A stretch of DNA of 21,952 bases, from positions 1 through 21,952 of the forward strand of contig DASUMP010000018.1 in NCBI GenBank assembly GCA_036277635.1, given 5' to 3'. Under the pieces are notes generated by a model. That model was not told the origin of the DNA and ran no database searches. It saw only the letters and a program-made list of their open reading frames with translations. Position 1 is the first letter of the stretch, and the number at the start of each line of letters is the position of its first letter. Both the position numbers and the translations under genes were made by a program. This DNA comes from DASUMP01 sp036277635. Lineage in GTDB: Bacteria; Actinomycetota; Acidimicrobiia; IMCC26256; PALSA-610. Of the stretch, positions 7,738 through 14,441 are shown piece after piece.

Positions 7738-8400
7738 ATGCCCGACGCGCCGAAGTCGTTCTTCCTCGCCCCCGAGATCCACGAGTACCTCGTCGCCCAC
7801 GGGTCGCCGCCCGACGAGGTACTGCGCGACCTCAGCGCGGAGACGGCCGCGCTCGGTCCGATCGCGGCGATGCAGATCTCGCCCGAGCAGGGTGCGTTCC
7901 TCACGTTCCTGGTCGCCGCACTCGACGCGCGCGTCGCGGTCGAGGTCGGCACGTTCACCGGCTACTCCGCGTTGTGCATCGCGCGCGGCCTCGCGCCGGG
8001 CGGTCGGCTCCTGTGCTGCGACGTGAGCGAGGAGTGGACCGCGATCGGACAGCGGGCGTGGGAGCGGGCCGGAGTCGCCGATCGCATCGACCTGCGCATC
8101 GCGCCCGCGGTGGAGACGCTGGCCGCGTTGCCGGCCGACGTCGAGGTCGACTTCGCGTTCATCGACGCCGACAAGCCGTCGTACGCGCAGTACTACGAGG
8201 CGCTGCTCGCCCGCCTGTCGACGCGGGGCGTCATCGTGGTCGACAACGTGCTGTGGGGTGGCGCGGTGGTCGATCCGGCGGCGACCGACGAGAGCACCGT
8301 GGCGATCCGGGCGTTCAACGATCTCGTGGCGGGCGACGAGCGGGTCGACGCGGTGATGCTGCCGGTGAGCGACGGCCTCACGCTCATCCGCCGGCGCTGA
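7738..8400 (+). CDS. Class I SAM O-methyltransferase, CCoAOMT-like
   Basis: 220 residues, the usual length for bacterial catechol/caffeoyl-CoA-type O-methyltransferases. It transfers methyl from S-adenosylmethionine to a hydroxyl, usually of a catechol, with a divalent metal. Seen: SAM-binding motif VEVGTFTGYS (69-78); acidic ribose-binding position in CCDVSEEW (Asp95); FIDADKPSY, whose Asp143 with Asp169-Asn170 in VVDNVLWGG matches the metal ligands of the family. The ATG at 7738 is supported by the MPDAPKSFF N-terminus and by the -10-like box just upstream. There is no ribosome binding site, so translation may be leaderless. It stands alone between a terminator and a convergent gene. The substrate is unknown. 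Confidence 0.93.
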   Translation: MPDAPKSFFLAPEIHEYLVAHGSPPDEVLRDLSAETAALGPIAAMQISPEQGAFLTFLVAALDARVAVEVGTFTGYSALCIARGLAPGGRLLCCDVSEEWTAIGQRAWERAGVADRIDLRIAPAVETLAALPADVEVDFAFIDADKPSYAQYYEALLARLSTRGVIVVDNVLWGGAVVDPAATDESTVAIRAFNDLVAGDERVDAVMLPVSDGLTLIRRR

Positions 8401-8421
8401 GCGCGCCGCGACCGCTCAGCG
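8395..8421. terminator. Bidirectional terminator between convergent genes
   Basis: CGCTGAGCG (8395-8403) and CGCTCAGCG (8413-8421) form a perfect 9-bp inverted repeat with a 9-base loop. The arms include the stop codons of both convergent methyltransferase genes (8398-8400 and 8416-8418), so one compact element can end both transcripts. Confidence 0.55.
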
Positions 8422-9810
8422 GGGAGTCGCGAGGAACAGGGTGCGGGTGCCGCCGGGCAGCACCTCGCGCCGGCGCACGTCGAACGCGGCCTCGACGAGC
8501 TTCGCGAACGCGTCGATCCGGTAGTCGTCGAAGAGGCCCGCGGGCTTGTTCGCGAGCAGGCGCTGCACCATCGGGTCCTCGACGTGCGGGAACTCGACCA
8601 CCAGCGGGGCGTCGAACGAGTGCAGCCACGCGATCACGTCGGGGAGCGGCACGTTGGCGCTGATCGCGAGGTGGTGCACCAGCGCCAGGCTCAACACCAT
8701 GTCGGGGCGGACGCGCTCGGCGAACGGGGCCCGCTCGCGGCTGCGCCAGCCGAGCCCGGGCGACGGGTCCACGAGGTTCATCACGAGCGGCAGGATGCGA
8801 TCGTTGCCCTCGGCGCGGAGCTGGCGGTAGAGCTGATCGATGACCTGCTCGTCGCCGTCGACGGCCACGACGTGCGGTGCGTGCTGCGCGGCGATGCGCG
8901 AGTACTCGCCGTCGTTCGCCCCGAGGTCGAGCACGAGCTGCGGTGCGGTCTCGGCGACCGCGGCACCCACGAACGCCTGCTTCGCCAGCGCGTCGGCGTC
9001 GGAGTAGGAGCACGTGTCGCGGTAGTCGGCCCACGTGGTGTTGCGCTTCCCCACGTCGAGCTTGCGCACCAGCTTCAGCAGCTTCGACGTGGTCGCCTTG
9101 GCGAGCTCGACGCCGAAGCCCGCGCTGTTGAGCTGCCGCTTCATCTGCTCCGTGCTGGTGGTGACCCGCTTGTCGGCGGCCGCGTGCAGCACGACGTTGC
9201 GGAACACGCCCTTGCGCCACTTGCGCAGACCCTTGAACATCCCGGCGACGTCGCGGGGTTCGAGGCCGTTCACGGCGCCGCGCAGGTACGGCTGGTACGC
9301 GATGCCGAGGTGCGCTTGCAGGAGCAGCGGATAGAGGAAGGTCATGCAGAACTGGCGATAGCCGGGCCACGGACCGGTCGCGGGCTCGAACGACCCGACG
9401 TCGATGAAGGTGGGGAGCGCGCCGCGGAACTGCACGTTGTACGCGTAGCCGTCTTTCATCGAGAAGCCCTCGCCGAGCGCGGCGAGGAGGATCTCGAGGT
9501 GCAGCTCGGCGGCCGAACGCAACATCGCGAACGGCCACTCGAACGGGTACGAGATGACCGGCACGCGCTCGTGTTCGAGCACGAGCGACCACGCGTCGCC
9601 GCGCGGCGACGGGGGTGCGTCGCCGTCGACTTGCTCGGTGCCCACGACGCGCCCGTCGGCGAGCAGGGCGGGGAAGAACTGCGTCGCGCGCAAGCGCTCC
9701 CAGTCGGCGGCCGCGCGCTCGGACAGGCCACGCAGGACGCGCCCGTCGGCGTAGAAGACCGCGGAGTCGGGGTCGCGAAACGATGCCGGCTCAGCGCCGG
9801 TGTCCGTCAT
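8416..9810 (-). CDS. SAM methyltransferase with kinase-like N-terminal region
   Basis: 464 residues. The C-terminal half is a class I methyltransferase: motif I LVLDLGANDGEYS (292-304), acidic VAVDGD (Asp318), and SLALVHHLAI (374-383). The N-terminal half holds SYPFEWPFAMLRSAAELHLE (88-107), then SMKDGYAYNVQF with Asp120 and Asn125, then PTFIDVGSFEP with Asp137. The DxxxxN plus downstream D pattern recalls the catalytic and metal-binding loops of kinase-fold phosphotransferases. From memory, the whole layout resembles NoeA-like methyltransferases, which have roles in glycan or lipo-oligosaccharide decoration. The acceptor is unknown, and whether the N-terminal half is catalytic or only a substrate-binding scaffold cannot be told. 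ATG 9810 lies 15 bases after the stop of the small membrane protein upstream, so they form an operon. No good ribosome binding site is seen. Confidence 0.88.
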   Translation of the reverse strand: MTDTGAEPASFRDPDSAVFYADGRVLRGLSERAAADWERLRATQFFPALLADGRVVGTEQVDGDAPPSPRGDAWSLVLEHERVPVISYPFEWPFAMLRSAAELHLEILLAALGEGFSMKDGYAYNVQFRGALPTFIDVGSFEPATGPWPGYRQFCMTFLYPLLLQAHLGIAYQPYLRGAVNGLEPRDVAGMFKGLRKWRKGVFRNVVLHAAADKRVTTSTEQMKRQLNSAGFGVELAKATTSKLLKLVRKLDVGKRNTTWADYRDTCSYSDADALAKQAFVGAAVAETAPQLVLDLGANDGEYSRIAAQHAPHVVAVDGDEQVIDQLYRQLRAEGNDRILPLVMNLVDPSPGLGWRSRERAPFAERVRPDMVLSLALVHHLAISANVPLPDVIAWLHSFDAPLVVEFPHVEDPMVQRLLANKPAGLFDDYRIDAFAKLVEAAFDVRRREVLPGGTRTLFLATPR

Positions 9811-9825
9811 GAGGAGTGAGGTCGC

Positions 9826-10047
9826 TCAGGAGCCGGAACGGCCGGCTTCTCGCGCCAGCTGCGCGGAGTGCTCGGCTTCCTTTGCCGCCTTCTCAGCCCT
9901 GAGGGCAGCGCGCTGCGTCGACGAGAAGAGCGCCATGAAGCGACGGAAGCCCATCTTGAAGACGACGGCGGCGCCGGCGATGCCGCCGGCGATGACAGAG
10001 ACGATGAGACTGCCGGAAGCGGCGTCGAGATAGGCGAGGCTGCGCAC
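9826..10047 (-). CDS. Small membrane protein with YLDxxSGS motif
   Basis: 73 residues from GTG 10047, with AGGGAG about six bases upstream on the minus strand. AYLDAASGSLIVSVIAGGIAG (residues 5-25) leads into one membrane segment to about residue 30. A basic KMGFRRF stretch and a charged, Ala-rich amphipathic C-terminus (about 43-68) likely to form a helix follow. The motif resembles the YLDPGSGS opening of a common family of small uncharacterised bacterial membrane proteins, here with AA in place of PG. It is co-directional with, and 15 bases from, the methyltransferase gene, suggesting it anchors or assists that enzyme at the membrane. No biochemical function is known to me. Confidence 0.75.
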   Translation of the reverse strand: MRSLAYLDAASGSLIVSVIAGGIAGAAVVFKMGFRRFMALFSSTQRAALRAEKAAKEAEHSAQLAREAGRSGS

Positions 10048-10119
10048 TGATTCTCCCTGGCTGAGACGGTGTTCACCCGTTCGTCGCCGGCGCGATGCCG
10101 GTCGTTCAGGTGGGTGTGC

Positions 10120-10125
10120 AGTGTA
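10120..10125 (-). promoter_or_regulatory. Weak -10-like box upstream of the small membrane protein operon
   Basis: TACACT on the minus strand fits TAnnnT and would place transcription start near 10113, about 65 bases before GTG 10047. No convincing -35 is seen, because its position overlaps the terminator of the upstream aldolase gene. Confidence 0.25.
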
Positions 10126-10135
10126 CCCCTGGCCC

Positions 10136-10150
10136 TCCCGAGAATCGGGA
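10136..10150 (-). terminator. Short hairpin after the aldolase gene
   Basis: TCCCGA-GAA-TCGGGA is a perfect 6-bp stem with a 3-base loop. It lies five bases beyond the aldolase stop (10156-10158) in the direction of transcription. There is no T-run. It may separate the dehydrogenase-aldolase unit from the small membrane protein gene. Confidence 0.45.
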
Positions 10151-10155
10151 CACCG

Positions 10156-10812
10156 CTACATCGAGCGCATGAGCTTGTAGATCGGCGCGAACTGCTCGAG
10201 GGTCTCGGGTGGCAGCGGTACCAACGGCCCGAGCGCCCGGGCCCCCCACACGATCTGCGCGGTGCGCTCCACCAGCGCCGCCACCTTCAACGCGTCGCGC
10301 GGGTCCTTGCCGACGGTGAGCAGCCCGTGGTTCGCCATCAGCACCGCGGCCCGGTCGCCCACCCACCGCGCGACCTCCTCGGCGAGCTCGTCGGAGCCGG
10401 TCAGCCGGTACTCGGCGACGGGGACGTCGCCGCCCACGTACACGTCGAACTCCTCGATGACGCACGGGATCGGGGTGCGCGTGATCGCGAACATCGTGCA
10501 GAACATGGCGTGGCAGTGGATGACCGCGTGCACGTCGGGGTGCGCGCGCAGGCACGCGAGGTGCAGCGCCTTCTCGGTGGTGGGGGAGCGGTGACCCTCG
10601 ACGACGGCGCCGTCGAGGTCGGTGACGACGAGGTCGTCGAGCGTCATCGTGCCGTAGTCGAGCGACGACGGTGTGAGCACGACGTTGCCGTCGGGCAGCC
10701 GCGCCGACAAGTTCCCGGCGGTGCCTTCGACGAGGTTGCGCGCGACGAGCTCCTTCGCCGTCGCGAGCAGCAGCTCCTTCGTCTCGTCCGCAGTGAGCTT
10801 CACGCCGGCCAT
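10156..10812 (-). CDS. Class II aldolase/adducin family protein
   Basis: 218 residues, the normal length for fuculose-phosphate-type class II aldolases and ribulose-phosphate 4-epimerases. These use a divalent metal for retro-aldol cleavage (or related chemistry) of a phosphorylated sugar or sugar acid. Seen: GTAGNLS (30-36) for phosphate binding; SPTTEK with Glu80 in the catalytic position; metal ligands His99 and His101 in VIHCHAMF; and His162 in MANHGLL. The complete set suggests an active enzyme. The ATG shares a base with the dehydrogenase stop (TGATG on the minus strand), so translation is coupled. The pairing suggests catabolism of a hydroxyacid or sugar acid (tetronate-like pathways use a dehydrogenase plus a class II aldolase), but the substrate is not visible. 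Confidence 0.9.
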   Translation of the reverse strand: MAGVKLTADETKELLLATAKELVARNLVEGTAGNLSARLPDGNVVLTPSSLDYGTMTLDDLVVTDLDGAVVEGHRSPTTEKALHLACLRAHPDVHAVIHCHAMFCTMFAITRTPIPCVIEEFDVYVGGDVPVAEYRLTGSDELAEEVARWVGDRAAVLMANHGLLTVGKDPRDALKVAALVERTAQIVWGARALGPLVPLPPETLEQFAPIYKLMRSM

Positions 10813-11798
10813 CAGTCGAGGACCTCCGGGTTGACGATGTGGAGCGGGCGATCGCCGGCGAGGAGCCGCACGAGGTCGTCGGCGATCGTGCGCGAGTGGT
10901 TCGCTTCGGTGTCGTAGGTGGCGCCGCCGATGTGCGGCGTGAGCACCACGTTCGCCATCGTGCAGAGCGGATGGTCGACCGGGAGGTGCTCGCCCGGGAA
11001 GTGGTCGAGGCCGGCGCCGCCGAGATGACCCGACTGCAGCGCGGCGACCAACGCGTCCTGGTCGTGGAGCGCGGCGCGGGCGGAGTTGAGGTAGATCGCG
11101 CCGTCGCGCATGCGGGCGAACTGCGCCGCGCCCATCAGGCCGGTCGTCTCGGGGGTGACGACCGCGTGCATCGACACGACGTCGGCTTCGTCGAGGAGGG
11201 CGTCGAGCGAGTGCGTCGCGTCGTCGTTGTACGGATCGCACGAGATCACCCGCATGCCGATGCCCGCGAGCCGCCACGCCGTGGCGCGCCCGACTGCGCC
11301 GAGGCCGATCACGCCCGCGGTGCGGCCGGCGAGCTGCCAGGCCCGGTAGCGCTGGTACGGGATGAGCCCTTCGGCGTAGACGCGCCCGGTCCGCACGTCG
11401 GCGTCGGCAGGGAGCACGTGGCGGTTCACCGCGAAGAGCAGCGCGAGGGTCATCTCGGCGACCGCGTCGGCGTTGCGCCCGGGGGCGCGCAGCACCGGGA
11501 TGCGCGCGGCCGTCGCCGCGGCGACGTCGACGTTGTTGGGGTCGCCGCGACACGAGCCGATCGCCACGAGCGGGAGGTCGAACACCGGGCCCTGCACGAA
11601 GTCGGACTCGACGACGAGGATGTCGGCGCGCTCCTCCACGAGACGCGCTGCGAGCTGTTCGCCGTTCATGAGGCGCAGCGGGCGCTGGTCGATCCACGGG
11701 TCGAGGACGACATCGGCGACCGACTCGAGCGTCGCGAGGCCGGCGCCGCGGAACGGCGCGGTCACGAGTGCTCGATGCCGCGGCGTGCGTTCGTCCAC
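10812..11798 (-). CDS. D-isomer-specific 2-hydroxyacid dehydrogenase
   Basis: 328 residues, usual family length. It interconverts a 2-hydroxyacid and a 2-oxoacid with NAD(P). Seen: nucleotide-binding GLGAVG (165-170) with Asp188 at the end of the second strand, favouring NAD; catalytic Arg241 in NSARAAL; Glu270 in LDHFPGEHLP; His289 in LTPHIGGAT. All three catalytic residues are present. The region TPETTGLMGAAQFARMRDGA is standard for the family. The start is taken as GTG 11798, which gives a proper N-terminal strand (RALVTAPF). It is the first gene of a two-gene unit with the aldolase. A palindrome lies 19 bases upstream of the start, in the divergent gap shared with the enoyl-CoA hydratase gene. 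Phosphoglycerate, erythronate-phosphate or other acids are possible substrates. Confidence 0.92.
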   Translation of the reverse strand: MDERTPRHRALVTAPFRGAGLATLESVADVVLDPWIDQRPLRLMNGEQLAARLVEERADILVVESDFVQGPVFDLPLVAIGSCRGDPNNVDVAAATAARIPVLRAPGRNADAVAEMTLALLFAVNRHVLPADADVRTGRVYAEGLIPYQRYRAWQLAGRTAGVIGLGAVGRATAWRLAGIGMRVISCDPYNDDATHSLDALLDEADVVSMHAVVTPETTGLMGAAQFARMRDGAIYLNSARAALHDQDALVAALQSGHLGGAGLDHFPGEHLPVDHPLCTMANVVLTPHIGGATYDTEANHSRTIADDLVRLLAGDRPLHIVNPEVLD

Positions 11799-11816
11799 CG
11801 CGGCATCCTCGCGCGA

Positions 11817-11838
11817 AACCTGACTACCGTGTCAGGTT
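11817..11838. promoter_or_regulatory. 22-bp operator-like palindrome in divergent gap
   Basis: AACCTGAC (11817-11824) and GTCAGGTT (11831-11838) form a perfect 8-bp inverted repeat. The six bases between them, TACCGT, fit the plus-strand TAnnnT -10 pattern, so a bound dimer would cover the -10 box of the enoyl-CoA hydratase promoter (start near 11837). No clear -35 is seen. The site could also affect the minus-strand dehydrogenase gene. Its TGAC-N6-GTCA core is the same as in the palindrome at 1424-1437. Confidence 0.6.
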
Positions 11839-11892
11839 CGGCGAGACGCTCGCGCGTGCCCGCCGATCCCGCGAGAACGACGAAGGGGAGCG

Positions 11893-12840
11893 ATGCCCAT
11901 CCACTACGAGCTGGGCGACGACCACGTCGCGCTGATCACGATCGATCGCCCCGACGCGCGCAACTCCGCCGACATGGAGCACTTCAAGCAGCTGCGCGAG
12001 GCGTGGGACCGCTTCGCCGCCGACGGCGACGCCTGGGTCGCGATCATCACCGGCGTCGGCGACGCCTTCTTCACCGGCGCCGACCTGAAGCGCTACGTCC
12101 CCGAGATCACGAAGTTCCAGCGCCAGATCGCCGAGGAAGGGCTCGAGGAGCTGAACGGCTACCGGCTCGACGACGGCACGAAGGCGGTGCTGCGGAACGT
12201 CGAGCTGTACAAGCCGGTCGTCGCGGCGGTCAACGGGTTCTGCACCGCGGGCGGGATGGAGATGCTCGGCGGCGTCGACATCCGGGTCGCGTGTCCCGAG
12301 GCGAAGTTCGCGGTCATGGAGCCCAAGCGCGGGCTGTTCGCCGGTGGCGGCACCACGGTGCGCCTGCCCCGCCAGCTGCCGTGGGCGCTCGCGATGGAGT
12401 TCCTCCTCTGCGCCGACCTCATCGACGCGCCGCGGGCGCTCGAGATGGGACTGCTGAACGCGGTCGTCCCACGCGACGAGCTGCTCGCGAAGGCCTACGA
12501 ATACGCGCACCGCATCACCGCCAACGCGCCGCTCGCGGTGCAGGCTACGAAGCAGAGCGCGCTCGAGGGGCTCTACGTCGACGACGCGACGACCCGCGCC
12601 ACGCGCGCCGCGGTGCGCGAGCTCGCCGCGATCCTCGACGGGATCGACGCGGCCGACGCCGCCAGCGTGACAGCCGGTGTGGCCGCAGCACGCGACTCGC
12701 TCGCCGGGCTCGGCAAGCAGCTGCGCACCGCGTTCGAGAAGGAGAGTCGACACTCGTCGTTCATCTTCCAGACCGATGACGCGAAGGAAGGACCGCAGGC
12801 GTTCGCCGAGAAGCGGCCGCCGCGGTGGCAGGGCCGGTGA
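11893..12840 (+). CDS. Enoyl-CoA hydratase/isomerase (crotonase) family protein
   Basis: 315 residues. The crotonase fold acts on acyl-CoA thioesters, typically adding water to a 2-enoyl-CoA. Seen: DARNSADM near residue 21; oxyanion-hole region ITGVGDAFFTGADLKRY (52-68); VNGFCTAGGMEMLGGVDIRV (113-132) with Glu123; and VMEPKRGLFAGGG with Glu143. The two Glu, 20 residues apart, match the catalytic pair of classical hydratases. It is about 50 residues longer than the typical 260, with a helical insert around 68-108 and a C-terminal tail ending FAEKRPPRWQGR. ATG 11893 has AAGGGGAG just upstream. The stop overlaps the next start (GTGA). With the thiolase-like partner this suggests beta-oxidation or degradation of a bulky acyl-CoA; the substrate is unknown. 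Confidence 0.92.
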   Translation: MPIHYELGDDHVALITIDRPDARNSADMEHFKQLREAWDRFAADGDAWVAIITGVGDAFFTGADLKRYVPEITKFQRQIAEEGLEELNGYRLDDGTKAVLRNVELYKPVVAAVNGFCTAGGMEMLGGVDIRVACPEAKFAVMEPKRGLFAGGGTTVRLPRQLPWALAMEFLLCADLIDAPRALEMGLLNAVVPRDELLAKAYEYAHRITANAPLAVQATKQSALEGLYVDDATTRATRAAVRELAAILDGIDAADAASVTAGVAAARDSLAGLGKQLRTAFEKESRHSSFIFQTDDAKEGPQAFAEKRPPRWQGR

Positions 12841-14360
12841 GCGGGATCGATCCGCGCACGCCGTGCCTGATCGGCGTCGCGCGGCACACATGGCACCGGG
12901 CCGACACGGGCGAGGTCGGCGCGCCGGAACCGCTGCTGATGTGGGAGCAGGTGGCGCGCGCGGCCGCACTCGACGCCGGCGTCGCCGACCTCCTCGGCGC
13001 GCTCGACTCGATCCAGATCGTCTACTGCCAGACCTGGCAGTACGACGATCCGGTCGAACGGCTCGCGCAGCGCATCGGTGCGGCGCCGAAGCACCGCCAC
13101 TACTCGGGCATCGGCGGGACCACGACCCAGCAGTTGGTGGCGTCCACCGCCGAAGCGATGCTGCGCGGCGAGCTCGACCTCGCGCTCGTGACCAGTGCAG
13201 AGGCGCTCGCGACCCAGCGCGCGCACAAGCAGCGCGGCGAACGGCCGTCGTACTCGTTCCGTCCCGCCGAGAAGCGACCGTTCCCCTGGGAAGCGCCGAT
13301 GCACCCGGCGGAGGTCGCGCACGAGGTGTTCCAGGCGTGGCTCACCTTCGCGCTGTTCGACAACGCCCGCCGCGCTCGTCTGGGGCTCGGGCTCGACGAG
13401 TACCGCGACGCGATCGGCGAGCTCCTCGCCCCGATGACCCATGTCGCGGCTGCGAGCGAGCACGCGTGGTTCCCGGTCGAGCGCTCGGCGACCGAGCTCG
13501 TGACCGTGCGGCCCGACAACCGCATGGTCGGCTATCCGTACACGAAGTACACGGTGTCGGTGATGGACGTCGACATGGCGGCCGCGCTCGTGGTGGCGAC
13601 CCACGAGCGCGCCGACGCGCTGGGTGTTCCGCAGTACCAGCGCGTCTACCTGCGGGGCTGGGCGTATGCGACCGATCCGACGTACGTGGCGGAGCACCAC
13701 GACCTCTCGCGGTCACCGGCGATGGGCGCCGCCGCGCGCGAGGCGTTGCGGGGCGCGGGGGTGTCGCTCGACGACGTCGCGCACTTCGATCTCTACAGCT
13801 GCTTCGCGAGCTCCGTGCACTTCGCGCTCGACGCGCTCGGCCTCGCCGCCGACGACACGCGACCCCTCACCGTCACGGGGGGACTGCCGTACCACGGGGG
13901 GCCGGGCAGCGGGTACCTCACGCACTCGATCGCGGCGATGGTCGAGGTGCTGCGGCGCGATCCCGGCGCGTGCGGTCTCGTGAGCGGTGTCGGCATGCAC
14001 ATGACCAAGCACGCGTACGGCGTGTACTCCACGACGCCCGGACCGGTGGCACCGCCCGACTCCGACCGCATCGCCGTCAGCCTTCCGTCCGCGCCTCCTC
14101 CCACCATCGTCGACGAGTACGACGGCGCGGCGACGGTCGCGGCGTACTCGGTGGTCCACGGCCGCGACGGAGCGCCCGAGTGGGGCCTCGTCGTCGCCGA
14201 CCTCGCCGACGGGGCACGCGCCTACGCCAAGGTGCTCGACCCCGCGCTCCTCGCCGACGCCGAGCGCCACGAGCTGGTCGGGCGCACCGTGCGGGTCGCG
14301 CCGCGCGTCGTGCCGACCGCGCTCGGTGAGGGTCGCGCGAACATCGTCTCGGGTTCGTGA
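12837..14360 (+). CDS. Thiolase-like protein with extra C-terminal domain
   Basis: 507 residues from GTG 12837, which overlaps the preceding TGA. GTG 12825 in the same frame is possible but has no ribosome binding site. The thiolase fold is shown by DLYSCFASSVHFALDALGL, TGGLPYHGGPGSGYLTHSIA and GVGMHMTKHAYGVYSTTP, all typical of mycobacterial acetyl-CoA acetyltransferase-like proteins. At the N-terminal active-site loop, where degradative thiolases have Cys, the sequence reads HYSGIGGTTTQQ (Tyr89 to Gln99), so the acyl-accepting Cys seems absent. A C-terminal domain from about residue 415 (EYDGAATVAAYSVVHGRDG) resembles the extra domain of type 1 thiolase-like proteins. It probably binds acyl-CoA or works with a partner rather than as a classical thiolase. 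Its role with the crotonase gene is inferred. Confidence 0.88.
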   Translation: MSGIDPRTPCLIGVARHTWHRADTGEVGAPEPLLMWEQVARAAALDAGVADLLGALDSIQIVYCQTWQYDDPVERLAQRIGAAPKHRHYSGIGGTTTQQLVASTAEAMLRGELDLALVTSAEALATQRAHKQRGERPSYSFRPAEKRPFPWEAPMHPAEVAHEVFQAWLTFALFDNARRARLGLGLDEYRDAIGELLAPMTHVAAASEHAWFPVERSATELVTVRPDNRMVGYPYTKYTVSVMDVDMAAALVVATHERADALGVPQYQRVYLRGWAYATDPTYVAEHHDLSRSPAMGAAAREALRGAGVSLDDVAHFDLYSCFASSVHFALDALGLAADDTRPLTVTGGLPYHGGPGSGYLTHSIAAMVEVLRRDPGACGLVSGVGMHMTKHAYGVYSTTPGPVAPPDSDRIAVSLPSAPPPTIVDEYDGAATVAAYSVVHGRDGAPEWGLVVADLADGARAYAKVLDPALLADAERHELVGRTVRVAPRVVPTALGEGRANIVSGS

Positions 14361-14375
14361 CACGATGGCCCTCGC

Positions 14376-14404
14376 TTGACGAGGCGCGCGCCCGCTCGTA
14401 GGTT
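14376..14404 (+). promoter_or_regulatory. Promoter of importer operon 2, first binding protein
   Basis: TTGACG (14376-14381), 17 bases, then TAGGTT (14399-14404) is the best sigma70-like promoter in the window. Transcription would start near 14411, about 31 bases before the GTG at 14442. The spacer holds the self-complementary GGCGCGCGCC (14383-14392), which may be chance in GC-rich DNA. Confidence 0.6.
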
Positions 14405-14441
14405 CGCCCGCCTCGCAGCCCAGCCACATCCGGGGGGATCC

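Noticed and set aside
4816..7800. Long open frame of about 990 codons on the minus strand across the fused ATPase and lipoprotein genes
   Set aside because: It is antisense to clearly conserved ABC ATPase domains. Its translation is Arg/His/Glu-rich low-complexity text with no domain, typical of shadow frames in GC-rich coding DNA.
14376..14378. TTG start for binding-protein copy A
   Set aside because: The codon is part of the TTGACG -35 box, and the added residues would displace the signal peptide. GTG 14442 has the G-run and correct signal geometry.
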